Assembly: GCA_041178545.1 (NCBI GenBank)
Contig: JBEGVB010000065.1
Span: 1-33,974, forward strand
Length of the DNA stretch: 33,974 nt
Direction of reading: 5' to 3'
Origin: JBEATZ01 sp041178545
GTDB taxonomy: Bacteria > Planctomycetota > UBA1135 > UBA2386
Part shown: piece after piece, positions 1-7,593 of the stretch
How positions within the stretch are numbered: position 1 is the first letter of the stretch
Layout of the letters: each line of letters begins with the position of its first letter
Position numbers and translations under genes: made by a program
Notes under the pieces: model-generated
What the model saw: the letters and a program-made list of their open reading frames with translations, nothing else
Database searches by the model: none
What the model was told of the DNA's origin: nothing

Positions 1-965
1 TTGCGCTCCGTGATGTCGCGCATGATGGCGGTGAAGAACACGCGTTCGCCGATGCGGCCCTCGCCGACGGAGAGGTCGATGGGAAAGGTCGTGCCGTTGC
101 GCCGCAGGCCGACCACCTCACGGCCGATGCCGATGACCCGGCGTTCCCCCGTGCGCAGGTACCGTTGGAGGTAGCTGTCGTGCTCGCCCTGGAAGGGCAT
201 CGGCATGAGCATGGATACGTTGCGACCGATCACGTCTCCTGCCCGGTACCCGAACATCCGCTCGGCAGAGCCGTTGAAGCTCTCGACGGTGCCCCGAGCG
301 TCAATGGTCACGATGCCCTCGGTGGCGGTGTCGATGATCGCGCGGATGCGTTCGGTGCTGCTCTGCAGCAGCTCGCGTGCCCTGGCCTGCTCCTCGAGAG
401 CCGTTGCCTGCAACTGCTCCATGCGGATCGCCGCGATGCGGGTTGCGACCAGGAATGCCACCAGGCGGAACAACTCACGGTGCCAGTCGGTGAAGAAGCC
501 GGCTTCCGAGTGCTCGCTGTCGAGCACGCCGATCACCTTGCCGTCCAGTGCGATCGGGACGGCAAGCTCGGACAGGCGAGTGCTGTCGTCGACGATGTAG
601 CGCGGGTCCTTGCGCGTGTCCGGGACCACCAGCACCTGACCCGTGGCGGCAACGTTCCCCACGATGCCGGTGCCGACCGGGATGGCGATCGGTGCGTGGA
701 TCAGGGTGCCTTCGGGATTCTTCGGGCCGTGCGCTGCTCGCTGCACGAGCATTCCCGAGGTCTCGTCCAACAGGTAGACCACGCAGTCCTCGAGGCCGAG
801 TCGGGCGACGACCTGCTTGGTCACGTCCCAGAGCAACTCCTCGACGGAGATGCCCGGTCGCAGGAGGGCAGCTGCAAACCCTTGCACGACCTCGAGGTCC
901 CTCGCCATGGCCTCGACGGTCGTGGCCGGCCGTGCGGCAGGACTGCGCTTGGGGTTGGGGTCCAT
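1..965 (-). CDS. GAF-PAS sensor protein, probably a histidine kinase (3' end cut by window edge)
   Basis: The frame is open from an ATG at 965 to the left edge, so about 321 residues are visible and the C-terminus is missing. Residues ~20-165 look like a GAF domain (VPVGTGIVGNVAATGQ, then a DTRKDPRY stretch and VIGVLDSEHSEAGF). Residues ~185-310 look like a PAS domain (IIDTATEGIVTIDARG, FNGSAERMFGYRAGDVIG, and FFTAIMRDITER at the end). This order usually precedes a histidine kinase or a diguanylate cyclase module; the output domain is outside the window, so kinase is inference. No signal peptide or membrane segment is visible, so a cytoplasmic sensor of a small ligand or redox state is likely. 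It is divergent from the hybrid kinase at 1134 with 168 bp between. No clear ribosome binding site precedes the ATG, and an in-frame GTG about 45 nt upstream is an alternative start. Confidence 0.85.
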   Translation of the reverse strand, partial: MDPNPKRSPAARPATTVEAMARDLEVVQGFAAALLRPGISVEELLWDVTKQVVARLGLEDCVVYLLDETSGMLVQRAAHGPKNPEGTLIHAPIAIPVGTGIVGNVAATGQVLVVPDTRKDPRYIVDDSTRLSELAVPIALDGKVIGVLDSEHSEAGFFTDWHRELFRLVAFLVATRIAAIRMEQLQATALEEQARARELLQSSTERIRAIIDTATEGIVTIDARGTVESFNGSAERMFGYRAGDVIGRNVSMLMPMPFQGEHDSYLQRYLRTGERRVIGIGREVVGLRRNGTTFPIDLSVGEGRIGERVFFTAIMRDITER

Positions 966-1133
966 GGGATCGACGACGTGCGGCGTTTGCTGGCTTGCCC
1001 TCCGGCACACCGCAGCGTGAGAAACCGATCCTAATGCGCCCCGGGGGACGGCTGCGATCCTCGCCTACGAACAAAATCCCCGATCCTCCGCACGGGCGAT
1101 TCGCCAGAATGCGTCCGTTTCCTCCCGGATCCC

Positions 1134-2240
1134 ATGGCCCACATCATCCTCCTCGACGACGAAGCCCGCCTGCTCCAGACCTTGGCGCGGTTCCTCGAGA
1201 AGGAGGGCCACCAGGTCACCCGCGGCGAGCGGTTTGCGGACGTCGAGGCGTACCTGTGGCCCGGCCGGTTCGAGGTCCTGGTGACCGACATCGTCATGCC
1301 CGACGTCTCTGGCATGCGCGTCCTGGACGAGGTCGTGCGCGCCCGTGGTTGCCAGGAGCCGGTCATCCTCATCACCGGCGAGCCGAACCTCGAGACCGCC
1401 TCGCAGGCCGTCCGCAGCGGTGCATTCGACTACCTGAGCAAGCCGGTCACCAAGGACCGACTGCTCGACGCGGTGTCGCGTGGGTTGCGCCATGTCCAAC
1501 TCCTCCGCGAGCGCGACCAGGCACGCAACAACGAGATGCAGCTGCTGCGCAACCTCGCCTTGCTCGGGGAGTCTGCCTCGGTGATCAGCCACGAGGTGCG
1601 CACCCCGATCACCAGCCTGCGCCAGGCCCTCCGCGCCGTGGGGGAGAAGATCGGGGTCGAGGACCACCTGCTGGTGGAAGAACTCCTCACCGGCCTCAAC
1701 CGCATCGAGCGCATCCTGAGCCAGACGCTCTCCTTCGCGAAGCCGCTCCAGCTCCACCGACGGCCCGTGGACGTTGCAACCCTCTGCCGCGAGTCGGTCG
1801 AGCAGGTCCAGAAGTTGCCGCAGTGCGCTGGGACCGCGTTCGACCTCCAGGTGGAGGGAGTGATCCCCGAGGCTGAGCTCGACCCCGTGCTGTTCAGCGA
1901 GGTGATCGTCAACCTGCTGCGCAACGGTTGCGAGGCTTGCGGCGGCAAGGGGCGCGTCACGGTCACCGTGCGCGTCCGCGAAGGACGGCTGGTGCTGGAC
2001 GTGTCCGACGACGGCCCTGGTGTCCCCGTGGGCCTGCGCGACGAGATCTTCCGCCCGTTCCGCACGACCAAGGACGATGGCACCGGCATCGGCCTGGCGC
2101 TCTGCCGCAAGGTCGTCGAGTCCCACGGCGGGTCCATCAACCTCGTGGAGCGGCCCGGTCCCGGTGCCTGCTTCCACGTCGACATTCCACTGCCGGAGAA
2201 CTGGGAAACCGCGAGAAGGAGCCAACATGCCAACGCTTGA
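1134..2240 (+). CDS. Hybrid response regulator / histidine kinase (REC-HisKA-HATPase)
   Basis: The 368-residue protein starts with a receiver domain (acidic pair D8-D9, phosphoacceptor D52 in VTDIVMPD, lysine K103 in LSKP). A histidine kinase core follows: H-box ISHEVRTPIT with H153, N-box around N260-N264, then SDDGPGVP and DDGTGIGLALCRKVV for the G boxes. It has no transmembrane segment, so it should be cytoplasmic and take its input through phosphorylation of its own receiver. Kinases with an N-terminal receiver often sit in the middle of a phosphorelay. It overlaps the next gene by 14 bp, so co-translation with that NarL-type regulator, its likely partner, is expected. The GAF/PAS sensor on the opposite strand could feed the receiver; that link is inference. 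No AAA+ sigma-54 activator domain is present. Confidence 0.93.
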   Translation: MAHIILLDDEARLLQTLARFLEKEGHQVTRGERFADVEAYLWPGRFEVLVTDIVMPDVSGMRVLDEVVRARGCQEPVILITGEPNLETASQAVRSGAFDYLSKPVTKDRLLDAVSRGLRHVQLLRERDQARNNEMQLLRNLALLGESASVISHEVRTPITSLRQALRAVGEKIGVEDHLLVEELLTGLNRIERILSQTLSFAKPLQLHRRPVDVATLCRESVEQVQKLPQCAGTAFDLQVEGVIPEAELDPVLFSEVIVNLLRNGCEACGGKGRVTVTVRVREGRLVLDVSDDGPGVPVGLRDEIFRPFRTTKDDGTGIGLALCRKVVESHGGSINLVERPGPGACFHVDIPLPENWETARRSQHANA

Positions 2241-2898
2241 GAAGCAACCCATCACCATCTGCCTGATCGACGACCAGGCAATCATCCGCGCCGCGTTCCG
2301 CTCGCTGCTGGAGCGCGTGCCGCACTTCCGTGTCGTCGGCGACGCGAGCGACGCCCGCAAGGGCATGGACCTGGTCAAGGAGAAGCGACCCAATGTCGTC
2401 ATCCTCGACATCGCCATGCCGGGCCTCAGCGGCCTCGATGCCGTCGCGCCGCTGAAGAAGCTCTCGCCCAGCACGAAGGTGCTCATGGCTTCGCAGCACG
2501 AGGGACAGAAGTTCGTGCAGACGGCACTGCAGGCAGGCGCCGACGGCTACCTGTCCAAGGACTCGGAGCCCGAGGAACTCTCGCTCGCCATCGAGTCCAT
2601 CTGTCGCGGTGACTCCTACCTGTCGCCCAAGGTCGCCAGTGGCATCATGGCCAAGGCCCTGCGCGGCGACGAGGCGCCGGTTGCCGAGACCAGTGCTCTA
2701 GCCGTGCTGACCCCGCGCGAGCGCGAGGTGTTCCAGCTGCTCGCGATCGGCAAGGCCAACAAGGAGGTTGCCGCCCTGCTCAAGCTCTCCCTGGGCACGG
2801 TGAAGAAGCACCGTGAGAACCTGCAGCGCAAGCTCGACTGCCACTCGGCTGCCGAGATGGCGCGCCTCGCGATCCGCGAGGGCCTGCTCAGCATCTGA
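2227..2898 (+). CDS. NarL/FixJ-family response regulator
   Basis: This is a 223-residue two-domain DNA-binding regulator. The receiver domain (residues ~8-125) has acidic pair D15-D16, phosphoacceptor D61 in VILDIAMPG, and GYLSKDS supplying the conserved lysine. A LuxR/NarL helix-turn-helix follows at ~157-220 (LTPREREVFQLLAIGKANKEV, then LSLGTVKKHRENLQRKL). I chose the ATG at 2227 because an AGAAGGAG ribosome binding site lies 6 nt upstream and the receiver starts directly after it. The reading frame is open further upstream, but that extension lies over the kinase gene and is not needed. The 14-bp overlap with the kinase indicates one transcript and a cognate pair. Its targets cannot be told from the sequence. 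Confidence 0.94.
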   Translation: MPTLEKQPITICLIDDQAIIRAAFRSLLERVPHFRVVGDASDARKGMDLVKEKRPNVVILDIAMPGLSGLDAVAPLKKLSPSTKVLMASQHEGQKFVQTALQAGADGYLSKDSEPEELSLAIESICRGDSYLSPKVASGIMAKALRGDEAPVAETSALAVLTPREREVFQLLAIGKANKEVAALLKLSLGTVKKHRENLQRKLDCHSAAEMARLAIREGLLSI

Positions 2899-2910
2899 GC
2901 CGAGGTTGCA

Positions 2911-2941
2911 CCACCGACCGGGCGCGGCGCGCGGTCGGTGG
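2911..2941. terminator. Hairpin between convergent genes
   Basis: A perfect 10-bp inverted repeat (CCACCGACCG at 2911-2920, CGGTCGGTGG at 2932-2941) encloses an 11-nt GC-rich loop. It lies in the 54-bp gap between the stop of the response regulator and the stop of the convergent Hsp20 gene, where a bidirectional terminator is expected. No T-tract follows on either strand, so termination is inferred from position and stem strength. Confidence 0.55.
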
Positions 2942-2952
2942 GCACGGGGGGC

Positions 2953-3393
2953 TCAGGCCCCCTTCACCTTGATGCTCGCAGACTTCGACTCCGTGGCCTT
3001 GACCACGTTGACAGTCAGAACGCCGTCCTTGAGCACGGCATCCACGCTCTCCTGCCTCACCTCGGTCGGGAACCGGAAGGAACGCGTGAACGAGCCGCTG
3101 TAGCGCTCGAGGACCTGCCAGTTGTCCTCGGTCCGCTTCTCCTCCTTGTGCTTCTCGCCTGAGATCGTGATCACGTCACCGTTCACGGAAACGTGCACTT
3201 CCTCGGGCTTCATGCCGGGGAGCTCGGCGCGGACGACGTAGCCGTCCTTGTTCTCCACCATGTCGACGTCGGGCACCCACTCGCCGCGGGTGGGCTTGCC
3301 GTCGAAGAGGCGGCGCATCATCTGGTCCAGGTCGCGGGACACGGCACGCTGGAAGGGCCAGTGGGAACGGAGCGGTTCGAGAAGGTCGGGCAT
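2953..3393 (-). CDS. Hsp20/alpha-crystallin family small heat shock protein
   Basis: This is a 146-residue ATP-independent holdase that binds unfolding proteins in the cytoplasm. The alpha-crystallin domain spans ~40-135: WVPDVDMVENKDGYVVRAELPGM at its start, VHVSVNGDVITISGEKHKEE in the middle, and the closing strands with the conserved G-V-L (DGVLTVNV). A C-terminal SIKVKGA may serve as the short I-x-V tail motif. The ATG at 3393 is chosen because AAGGAG lies 7 nt upstream; a longer open frame back to 3459 only adds sequence overlapping the UspA gene. It lies 29 bp downstream of the UspA-like gene on the same strand, so the two are probably one stress operon. A second Hsp20 paralogue lies at 5426-5863. 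Confidence 0.95.
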   Translation of the reverse strand: MPDLLEPLRSHWPFQRAVSRDLDQMMRRLFDGKPTRGEWVPDVDMVENKDGYVVRAELPGMKPEEVHVSVNGDVITISGEKHKEEKRTEDNWQVLERYSGSFTRSFRFPTEVRQESVDAVLKDGVLTVNVVKATESKSASIKVKGA

Positions 3394-3422
3394 GGCACTC
3401 TCCTTCCTGCCCGTGGGGCAGG

Positions 3423-3869
3423 TCACTTGGTCGAGGAATGGAGGGTGACCACCGGGCACGGCGCCAGGCGGACCACCCGTTCGGCCGTGCTGCCCAGCAC
3501 CGCGTGCTTGATCCCCGTGTGGCCGTGGGTCCCCATGACAACCATGTCGATGCCATGCTTGCGGATGGCATCGAGGATGACTGCATGGGGCTCACCGTCC
3601 TGGACCTCCAGCACGAGGCCCGGCGGGTTGCCGAGCTGGCTGGCGAGCTCCTTGAGGCTCGACTCGCACTGCCGGTGCAGCTCGTGGCGCAGGTTCGGGA
3701 AGTGCCGCATCTCCACCACGTTGAGCATCGGGTAGGAGGCTTCGGGCACCACGTGCAGGATGTGGACCTTGGCCTGGAAGGCCGAAGCCATCTCCTGTGC
3801 GAACCGCGCCGCGTTCAGTGCCGCAGGCGAGAAGTCCGTGGGGACCAGGATCTTGCGAATGCTGTGCAT
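3423..3869 (-). CDS. UspA-type universal stress protein
   Basis: This is a single-domain, 148-residue universal stress protein. It opens with the typical first strand (IRKILVPTDFSP) and carries the ATP-binding signature G-2x-G-9x-G-S/T as G113, G116 and G126-S127 (GTHGHTGIKHAVLGST), so it belongs to the ATP-binding group. The family helps cells survive starvation, heat and redox stress, but its molecular targets are poorly defined. It is the first gene of a probable two-gene unit with the Hsp20 at 2953-3393. The 125 bp upstream separates it from the divergent TPR/zincin gene and must hold both promoters; I could not pick a convincing hexamer pair there. Confidence 0.95.
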   Translation of the reverse strand: MHSIRKILVPTDFSPAALNAARFAQEMASAFQAKVHILHVVPEASYPMLNVVEMRHFPNLRHELHRQCESSLKELASQLGNPPGLVLEVQDGEPHAVILDAIRKHGIDMVVMGTHGHTGIKHAVLGSTAERVVRLAPCPVVTLHSSTK

Positions 3870-3994
3870 GCTCGTCCGAGGCTCTTTGCGAGCCGATGGT
3901 GAAGGTAGAGGCGGCGCCCACGGCAGTCGCTCCGTCCGGGTGCGTACCCGACTGGTGCCGTGTGCGGGGAAGGTCCTAGGATAGGGAGGCCCTC

Positions 3995-4864
3995 GTGCGA
4001 GGGAAGCAGACCGTCACCATGGACCAACCTCTCCACGACGGGCGCGGTCCCGCTGCACCCGATCCCTTTGCGAGCGCCAGCGCTTCCTTCACGGAGGGTC
4101 GTTATGCGGAGGCGCGTCGGCTTGCCGTGGCTGCAGCCGAGCGCGCTGAGGACGACGGGTTGCGCGTCGACCTGCTGCTGCTCGCCTCGGATGCCGCATG
4201 GTACGAGGGCGATGCAGGGTCGTCCGAGTGGATCCTCCGCGGGATCCTGAAGGACGACCCGGACTGCAGCCCTGCCTGGGGCTGCCTCGCCCTGCTGCTC
4301 TTCCGCACCCTGCGCTTCGAGGAGGCCCGTGCTGCTTCGCACGCTGCGCTCGGTGGGGACGACCCAAGCGCCGAGGCACACGTTGCCCACGGTCTCCTGC
4401 TGGAGCGTGCAGGTGACCAAGCCGGTGCCGATGAGAGTCTTGCACGAGCGGCTGCGATGGACCCGGACCGTCACCCTGCCCCGATCCGTCTCACACGCGA
4501 CCAGTTCGACCGTGAGGTCCGGCAAGCCGTTGCCATGCTGCCCACCGAGTTCCGTCGCCACCTCGACCACGTGCCGATCGTGGTGCAGGACCTGCCGTCC
4601 GATGCATTGCTGGAACAAGGTGGCGAGGTCGCGGACCCGGAGTTGCTGGGGCTCTTCGAGGGACCGAGTCTTGCCGACCCGGGCTCGGACCTCGGCGGTT
4701 CGGTACCACAAGTCCCGCGCATCCACCTGTTCCAGCGCAACCTCGAGCGTTTTGCCGTGGACGAGGAGGAACTCGTCGAACAGGTCCGGATCACCCTCTT
4801 CCACGAGCTGGGGCACTACCTCGGGTTCGACGAGGAAGGTCTCGACGCGATCGGTCTTGCCTAG
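3995..4864 (+). CDS. TPR-containing zincin-like metallopeptidase
   Basis: This 289-residue protein joins an N-terminal helical tetratricopeptide-like region (~30-155, with alternating A-rich helices such as FTEGRYAEARRLAVAAAERA and DDPSAEAHVAHGLLLERAGD) to a small zincin-like domain. The latter ends in HELGHYLGFDEEGLDAIGL, which gives the HExxH zinc motif, a third acidic ligand candidate and the G-L ending typical of the metallopeptidase family PF06262. That family is normally about 110-140 residues without TPRs, so the fusion is notable. It has no signal peptide. The start is uncertain: the GTG at 3995 has GGGAGG 5 nt upstream, while the ATG at 4019 would remove eight residues and has a poorer site. 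The last 4 bp overlap the convergent dtd gene. The substrate is unknown. Confidence 0.85.
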   Translation: MRGKQTVTMDQPLHDGRGPAAPDPFASASASFTEGRYAEARRLAVAAAERAEDDGLRVDLLLLASDAAWYEGDAGSSEWILRGILKDDPDCSPAWGCLALLLFRTLRFEEARAASHAALGGDDPSAEAHVAHGLLLERAGDQAGADESLARAAAMDPDRHPAPIRLTRDQFDREVRQAVAMLPTEFRRHLDHVPIVVQDLPSDALLEQGGEVADPELLGLFEGPSLADPGSDLGGSVPQVPRIHLFQRNLERFAVDEEELVEQVRITLFHELGHYLGFDEEGLDAIGLA

Positions 4865-5358
4865 CCGCCTTGTGTTGGCGGGGCGACCGTGCCGTCTTCG
4901 CGCAACGAGCGCACCTTCCCGTCCCGCACCCGCATCAGCAGCGTGACCGGGCCGTCGTTCTCGAGCTGCACGAGCATCTTCGCCCCGAACACGCCGCGGG
5001 CTGTGGGCACGCCTGCGGCCTCGATCTCGCAAGCCACCTGCTCGTAGAGCGCACGTGCGTGGTCCGGCGGTGCCGCTGCGGTGAAGTCCGGTCGGTTGCC
5101 GTGGCGCAGCTCGCCTGCGAGCGTGAACTGGCTGACCACGAGGCAGGAGCCGCCGACCTGGGCCACGTTGAGGTCCATGGGTGTCCGGTCCGGGAAGCAG
5201 CGCAGCCCGAGCAGCTTGCGCACCGTCTCGCGCGCGTCAGCTGCGGTGTCGCCATGTTCCACGCAAACGAACAGCAGCAGCCCCTTGCCGATGGATCCCA
5301 CGACGATGCCGTCCACCGAGACGGATGCAGAGGTGCAGCGCTGTACGGCCGTGATCAC
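4861..5358 (-). CDS. dtd: D-aminoacyl-tRNA deacylase
   Basis: This enzyme hydrolyses D-amino acids (and glycine mischarged on tRNA-Ala) from tRNA, a proofreading step in the cytoplasm. Length (165 residues) and both signatures fit the Dtd family: SQFTL at 76-80 and NDGPVT at 134-139, which carries the cis Gly-Pro that rejects L-amino acids. The start is GTG at 5358; the N-terminus MITAVQRCTSASV matches the family start. No Shine-Dalgarno is visible; a TAGCCT hexamer ends 6 nt before the GTG, so a leaderless transcript is possible. The 3' end overlaps the convergent TPR/zincin gene by 4 bp. It follows the second Hsp20 gene on the same strand after 67 bp. Confidence 0.96.
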   Translation of the reverse strand: MITAVQRCTSASVSVDGIVVGSIGKGLLLFVCVEHGDTAADARETVRKLLGLRCFPDRTPMDLNVAQVGGSCLVVSQFTLAGELRHGNRPDFTAAAPPDHARALYEQVACEIEAAGVPTARGVFGAKMLVQLENDGPVTLLMRVRDGKVRSLREDGTVAPPTQGG

Positions 5359-5364
5359 GCGCGC

Positions 5365-5394
5365 AGGCTAGGGTGGCGCGGTCGCGAAGGCCAA
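5365..5394 (-). promoter_or_regulatory. Probable promoter of dtd
   Basis: On the minus strand TTGGCC (5394-5389) and TAGCCT (5370-5365) are separated by 18 bp, and the GTG start of dtd follows 6 nt after the -10 hexamer. Transcription would begin at or next to the start codon. The call rests on sequence match and position only. Confidence 0.45.
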
Positions 5395-5425
5395 CCTCCG
5401 CGACCGCGCGCCAGCGCCGTGCACG

Positions 5426-5863
5426 TCACTCGCTGCGGACCTGCACGCGCGCGGGGCGCGTGGCGGCAGCCTTCGGCACGGTGACCGTGAGGATGCCCTT
5501 GCGCAGCACGGCCTCGACGCCGCTGCGGTCGACCTCCTTCGGCAGGCGGATGGTGCGCGTCATGCTGCCGTAGGCTTGCTCGACGCGGTGCCAGGTCCGG
5601 CCCTCTTGCTCGGTCTCTGCCTTGCGCTCGGCGCGGATGGTGAGCTCGGAGTCGTGCAGCTCGACCTGCACGTCCTGCTCCTCGACCCCCGGCACCTCGA
5701 GTGCGATGACGTAGGCCGCCTCGGTCTCCGCGACGTTGGTCCGTGGGCTGGGCTCGGTGCGCGGCAGGCTGTCCGCAAGCACCGGGCTGAAGAAGCTGTC
5801 GAACAGCGAGCGGAACGGGTCGGCGGGGGCGAAGGACTGGGTTCTGGGAAGCTGGGTCTTCAT
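5426..5863 (-). CDS. Hsp20/alpha-crystallin family small heat shock protein, second copy
   Basis: This 145-residue small heat shock protein has an alpha-crystallin domain at ~38-135 (RTNVAETEAAYVIALEVPGV, then VQVELHDSELTIRAERKAE, then AVLRKGILTVTVPKA with the conserved G-I-L). Its N-terminal arm is phenylalanine-rich (DPFRSLFDSFFSPVL), as is usual for substrate-binding arms. The ATG at 5863 is chosen because AGGAGA lies 7 nt upstream; the frame is open to 5917, but that would run through the promoter described next. It is only distantly similar to the Hsp20 at 2953-3393, so this is an old duplication or a separately acquired copy. A near-consensus sigma-54 element lies so that the mRNA leader would be about 18 nt and include the ribosome binding site. 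Confidence 0.95.
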   Translation of the reverse strand: MKTQLPRTQSFAPADPFRSLFDSFFSPVLADSLPRTEPSPRTNVAETEAAYVIALEVPGVEEQDVQVELHDSELTIRAERKAETEQEGRTWHRVEQAYGSMTRTIRLPKEVDRSGVEAVLRKGILTVTVPKAAATRPARVQVRSE

Positions 5864-5892
5864 GTCATGTTCTCCTGGTTGTCCGGCCATGG

Positions 5893-5907
5893 GCAAGGCT
5901 CGTGCCA
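5893..5907 (-). promoter_or_regulatory. Sigma-54 (-24/-12) promoter of the second hsp20
   Basis: Read on the minus strand the sequence is TGGCACGAGCCTTGC, which matches the consensus TGGCACR-N4-TTGC at every fixed position. With the -12 C at 5893, transcription should start near 5881. The AGGAGA ribosome binding site (5876-5871) and the ATG (5863) follow at ideal distances. This fit of promoter, leader and start supports the call; expression data are lacking. Confidence 0.7.
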
Positions 5908-5994
5908 GCACTGCCAAAGTCGGCCGAGAGATCCAAAGCGTTGTAAGCCAACGACTTGGGAATCACCGAGCGGGCGCATGGGGAGGTGCGGATG

Positions 5995-6025
5995 CGCCAA
6001 AGTGGCATCGAATGCCATTTTGGCG
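5995..6025. promoter_or_regulatory. 14-bp inverted repeat: activator site or end-of-gene hairpin
   Basis: Arms CGCCAAAGTGGCAT (5995-6008) and ATGCCATTTTGGCG (6012-6025) are complementary at 13 of 14 positions around a 3-nt centre. The repeat lies about 90-120 bp upstream of the sigma-54 element at 5893-5907, a usual distance for a sigma-54 activator site. It is also 12 bp beyond the stop of the ppx gene, so a terminator role is the alternative. The T-tract expected of a terminator on the minus strand is absent, and the mispair is A-C in the minus-strand RNA but a G-U wobble in plus-strand RNA. I therefore lean to a protein-binding site. Confidence 0.5.
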
Positions 6026-6036
6026 ACACCTCCAGC

Positions 6037-7587
6037 TCACGGCGAGAGCAGCCGCGGTGCCTTCCCGAACACCTGCAGGAACAGCTCGCCCTTCTCCTCC
6101 ACGGCGCGCTTCTCCAGGGTGAGGCGGCTCGTCTGTCCCTCGGCGAGGACCGGTTTCAGCTCGAGGACCTCCTCCTTCGCGCGCAGCGCGACCGAGTGCA
6201 CCACGCCAGCGTGCTGGCGGTCGAGTGCGTCTGCGAGGCGCAGGATCGCGGCAAGCCGTTCGACCACCAGCCTGTCCTTCCGGCGCAGGGCCGCGAAGTC
6301 CTCGTGTTCCCGGCTCGGGGCAGCCTTGCGGTGGTACCGCGCGAGCAGGGCCACGACCTCCTGTTCCTCCTCGGTGAGTCCCACGATCTCGCTGGACCGG
6401 ATCAGGTAGTGCGAGTGCTTGTGGTGGCCGGCGTTGTTCACCGTCGTGCCGATGTCGTGCAGCAGGCTCGCTGCATCCAGGAGCACGCGTGCGCGAGGGT
6501 CGAGACCGTGCAGCTCGTGGGTCTGGTCGAAGATCTGCCGCGCCAGGGACAGGACCGACTCCGCGTGCGTGGACTCGTAGTGGTACTTCTGGCCCATGGC
6601 CCGGCACGCGGAGAGCACGGTGTCGACGTGGTCCGCGGCCGAGAACGAGCCGAGGTGGCCTTCGACCAGCTCCTTGAGCAGGCCTTCCTTGATGCCCACG
6701 CGGGGCACGAGGATCCGGTCGACACCTGCGATCTCCCCGAGGCGCTGGTAGACGAGGCCGGCAGGCAGGATCGTGTCGGCGCGGTCCGGTTTGAGGCCCT
6801 TCCGCTCCATGCGCTCCGCGTAGGAGAGCATGGCGAGGTCCGTGCACTCCTTGCGGAGGTCGTCGAGCAGGATGCACTCGGTGGCCTCGGCGCGGCGCAC
6901 TGCGCCGCGCGTCGCCAACAGGTCGGTGAGGCTCTCGATGTTCCCGCCGGTGGCCACGTAGCGGTCGATGCGGCCGTCGCCGAACCGCCCGACGATGCGC
7001 TGCTCCAGGCTGCGCAGGTGTCGTTGCATCAGTTCGACGAAGCCCTCGCCATTGGTGGCATTGGCGCTGAATGCCTGCAGCATCCGCAGCGCGCCGAGCC
7101 GGTAGGAACTGGCGTTGACCACCTGGCCCTTCTCGACCAGGAGCACCTCGACCGAGCCGCCTCCCACGTCGACGAGCAACGAGCGTCCCTCGCGCAGGTC
7201 CACCTTGGTCTGCACCGCAAGCCCGAGCAGGTACGCCTCCTCGGTGCCGCTGATCACCTCGATCTCGATCCCCGTGGCCTCGCGCACCTGGTCGATCAGC
7301 ACGTCGCGGTTGCGGGCGTCGCGCATCGCGCTGGTTGCCACGGCACGGATGTGCTTCACGCCCATGCGGTCGCAGCCCGCCCGGAACCGCTTGAACGCGT
7401 CGACGACCGCCCGCAGCGTCGGTTCGGGGACCTTGCCGCCGTGGAACACGTCGCGCCCGAGGCGCACGGGCAGCCGCTGGTTCTCCAGCTGAGCCGGGAC
7501 CGCCCTCCCGGGCGCCACCTCGACGACCATCATGCGGATGGCGTTCGACCCCATGTCGACGATGCCGAGGCGAACCAGTTCAGCCAT
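6037..7587 (-). CDS. ppx: Ppx/GppA family exopolyphosphatase with C-terminal HD domain
   Basis: This enzyme removes terminal phosphates from polyphosphate, and in GppA relatives from pppGpp. The 516-residue length is that of the full two-part family. The N-terminal ASKHA phosphatase part shows phosphate-1 motif IVDMGSNAIRMMV (D11 to S14), the GTEEAYLLG segment near residues 113-122 with the catalytic glutamate, and phosphate-2 motif VDVGGGSVEV near 139-148. The C-terminal part carries an HD-type domain with LLHDIGTTVNNAGHHKH near 373-390. Ppx and GppA cannot be told apart with certainty here. There is no Shine-Dalgarno, but TAGCCT lies 6 nt before the ATG, which suggests a leaderless message. 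It is divergent from the ECF sigma factor. Polyphosphate acts with small heat shock proteins in stress, so its place next to two hsp20 genes and uspA is meaningful. Confidence 0.93.
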   Translation of the reverse strand: MAELVRLGIVDMGSNAIRMMVVEVAPGRAVPAQLENQRLPVRLGRDVFHGGKVPEPTLRAVVDAFKRFRAGCDRMGVKHIRAVATSAMRDARNRDVLIDQVREATGIEIEVISGTEEAYLLGLAVQTKVDLREGRSLLVDVGGGSVEVLLVEKGQVVNASSYRLGALRMLQAFSANATNGEGFVELMQRHLRSLEQRIVGRFGDGRIDRYVATGGNIESLTDLLATRGAVRRAEATECILLDDLRKECTDLAMLSYAERMERKGLKPDRADTILPAGLVYQRLGEIAGVDRILVPRVGIKEGLLKELVEGHLGSFSAADHVDTVLSACRAMGQKYHYESTHAESVLSLARQIFDQTHELHGLDPRARVLLDAASLLHDIGTTVNNAGHHKHSHYLIRSSEIVGLTEEEQEVVALLARYHRKAAPSREHEDFAALRRKDRLVVERLAAILRLADALDRQHAGVVHSVALRAKEEVLELKPVLAEGQTSRLTLEKRAVEEKGELFLQVFGKAPRLLSP

Positions 7588-7593
7588 GGCGTC

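Noticed and set aside
1065..2486. 473-codon minus-strand frame opposite the hybrid kinase
   Set aside because: Its translation has no motif, and the plus strand carries an unambiguous kinase and response regulator.
3953..3968. Sigma-54-like site before the TPR/zincin gene (CTGGTGCCGTGTGCGG)
   Set aside because: The GG to GC spacing is two bases too short and the flanks do not match.
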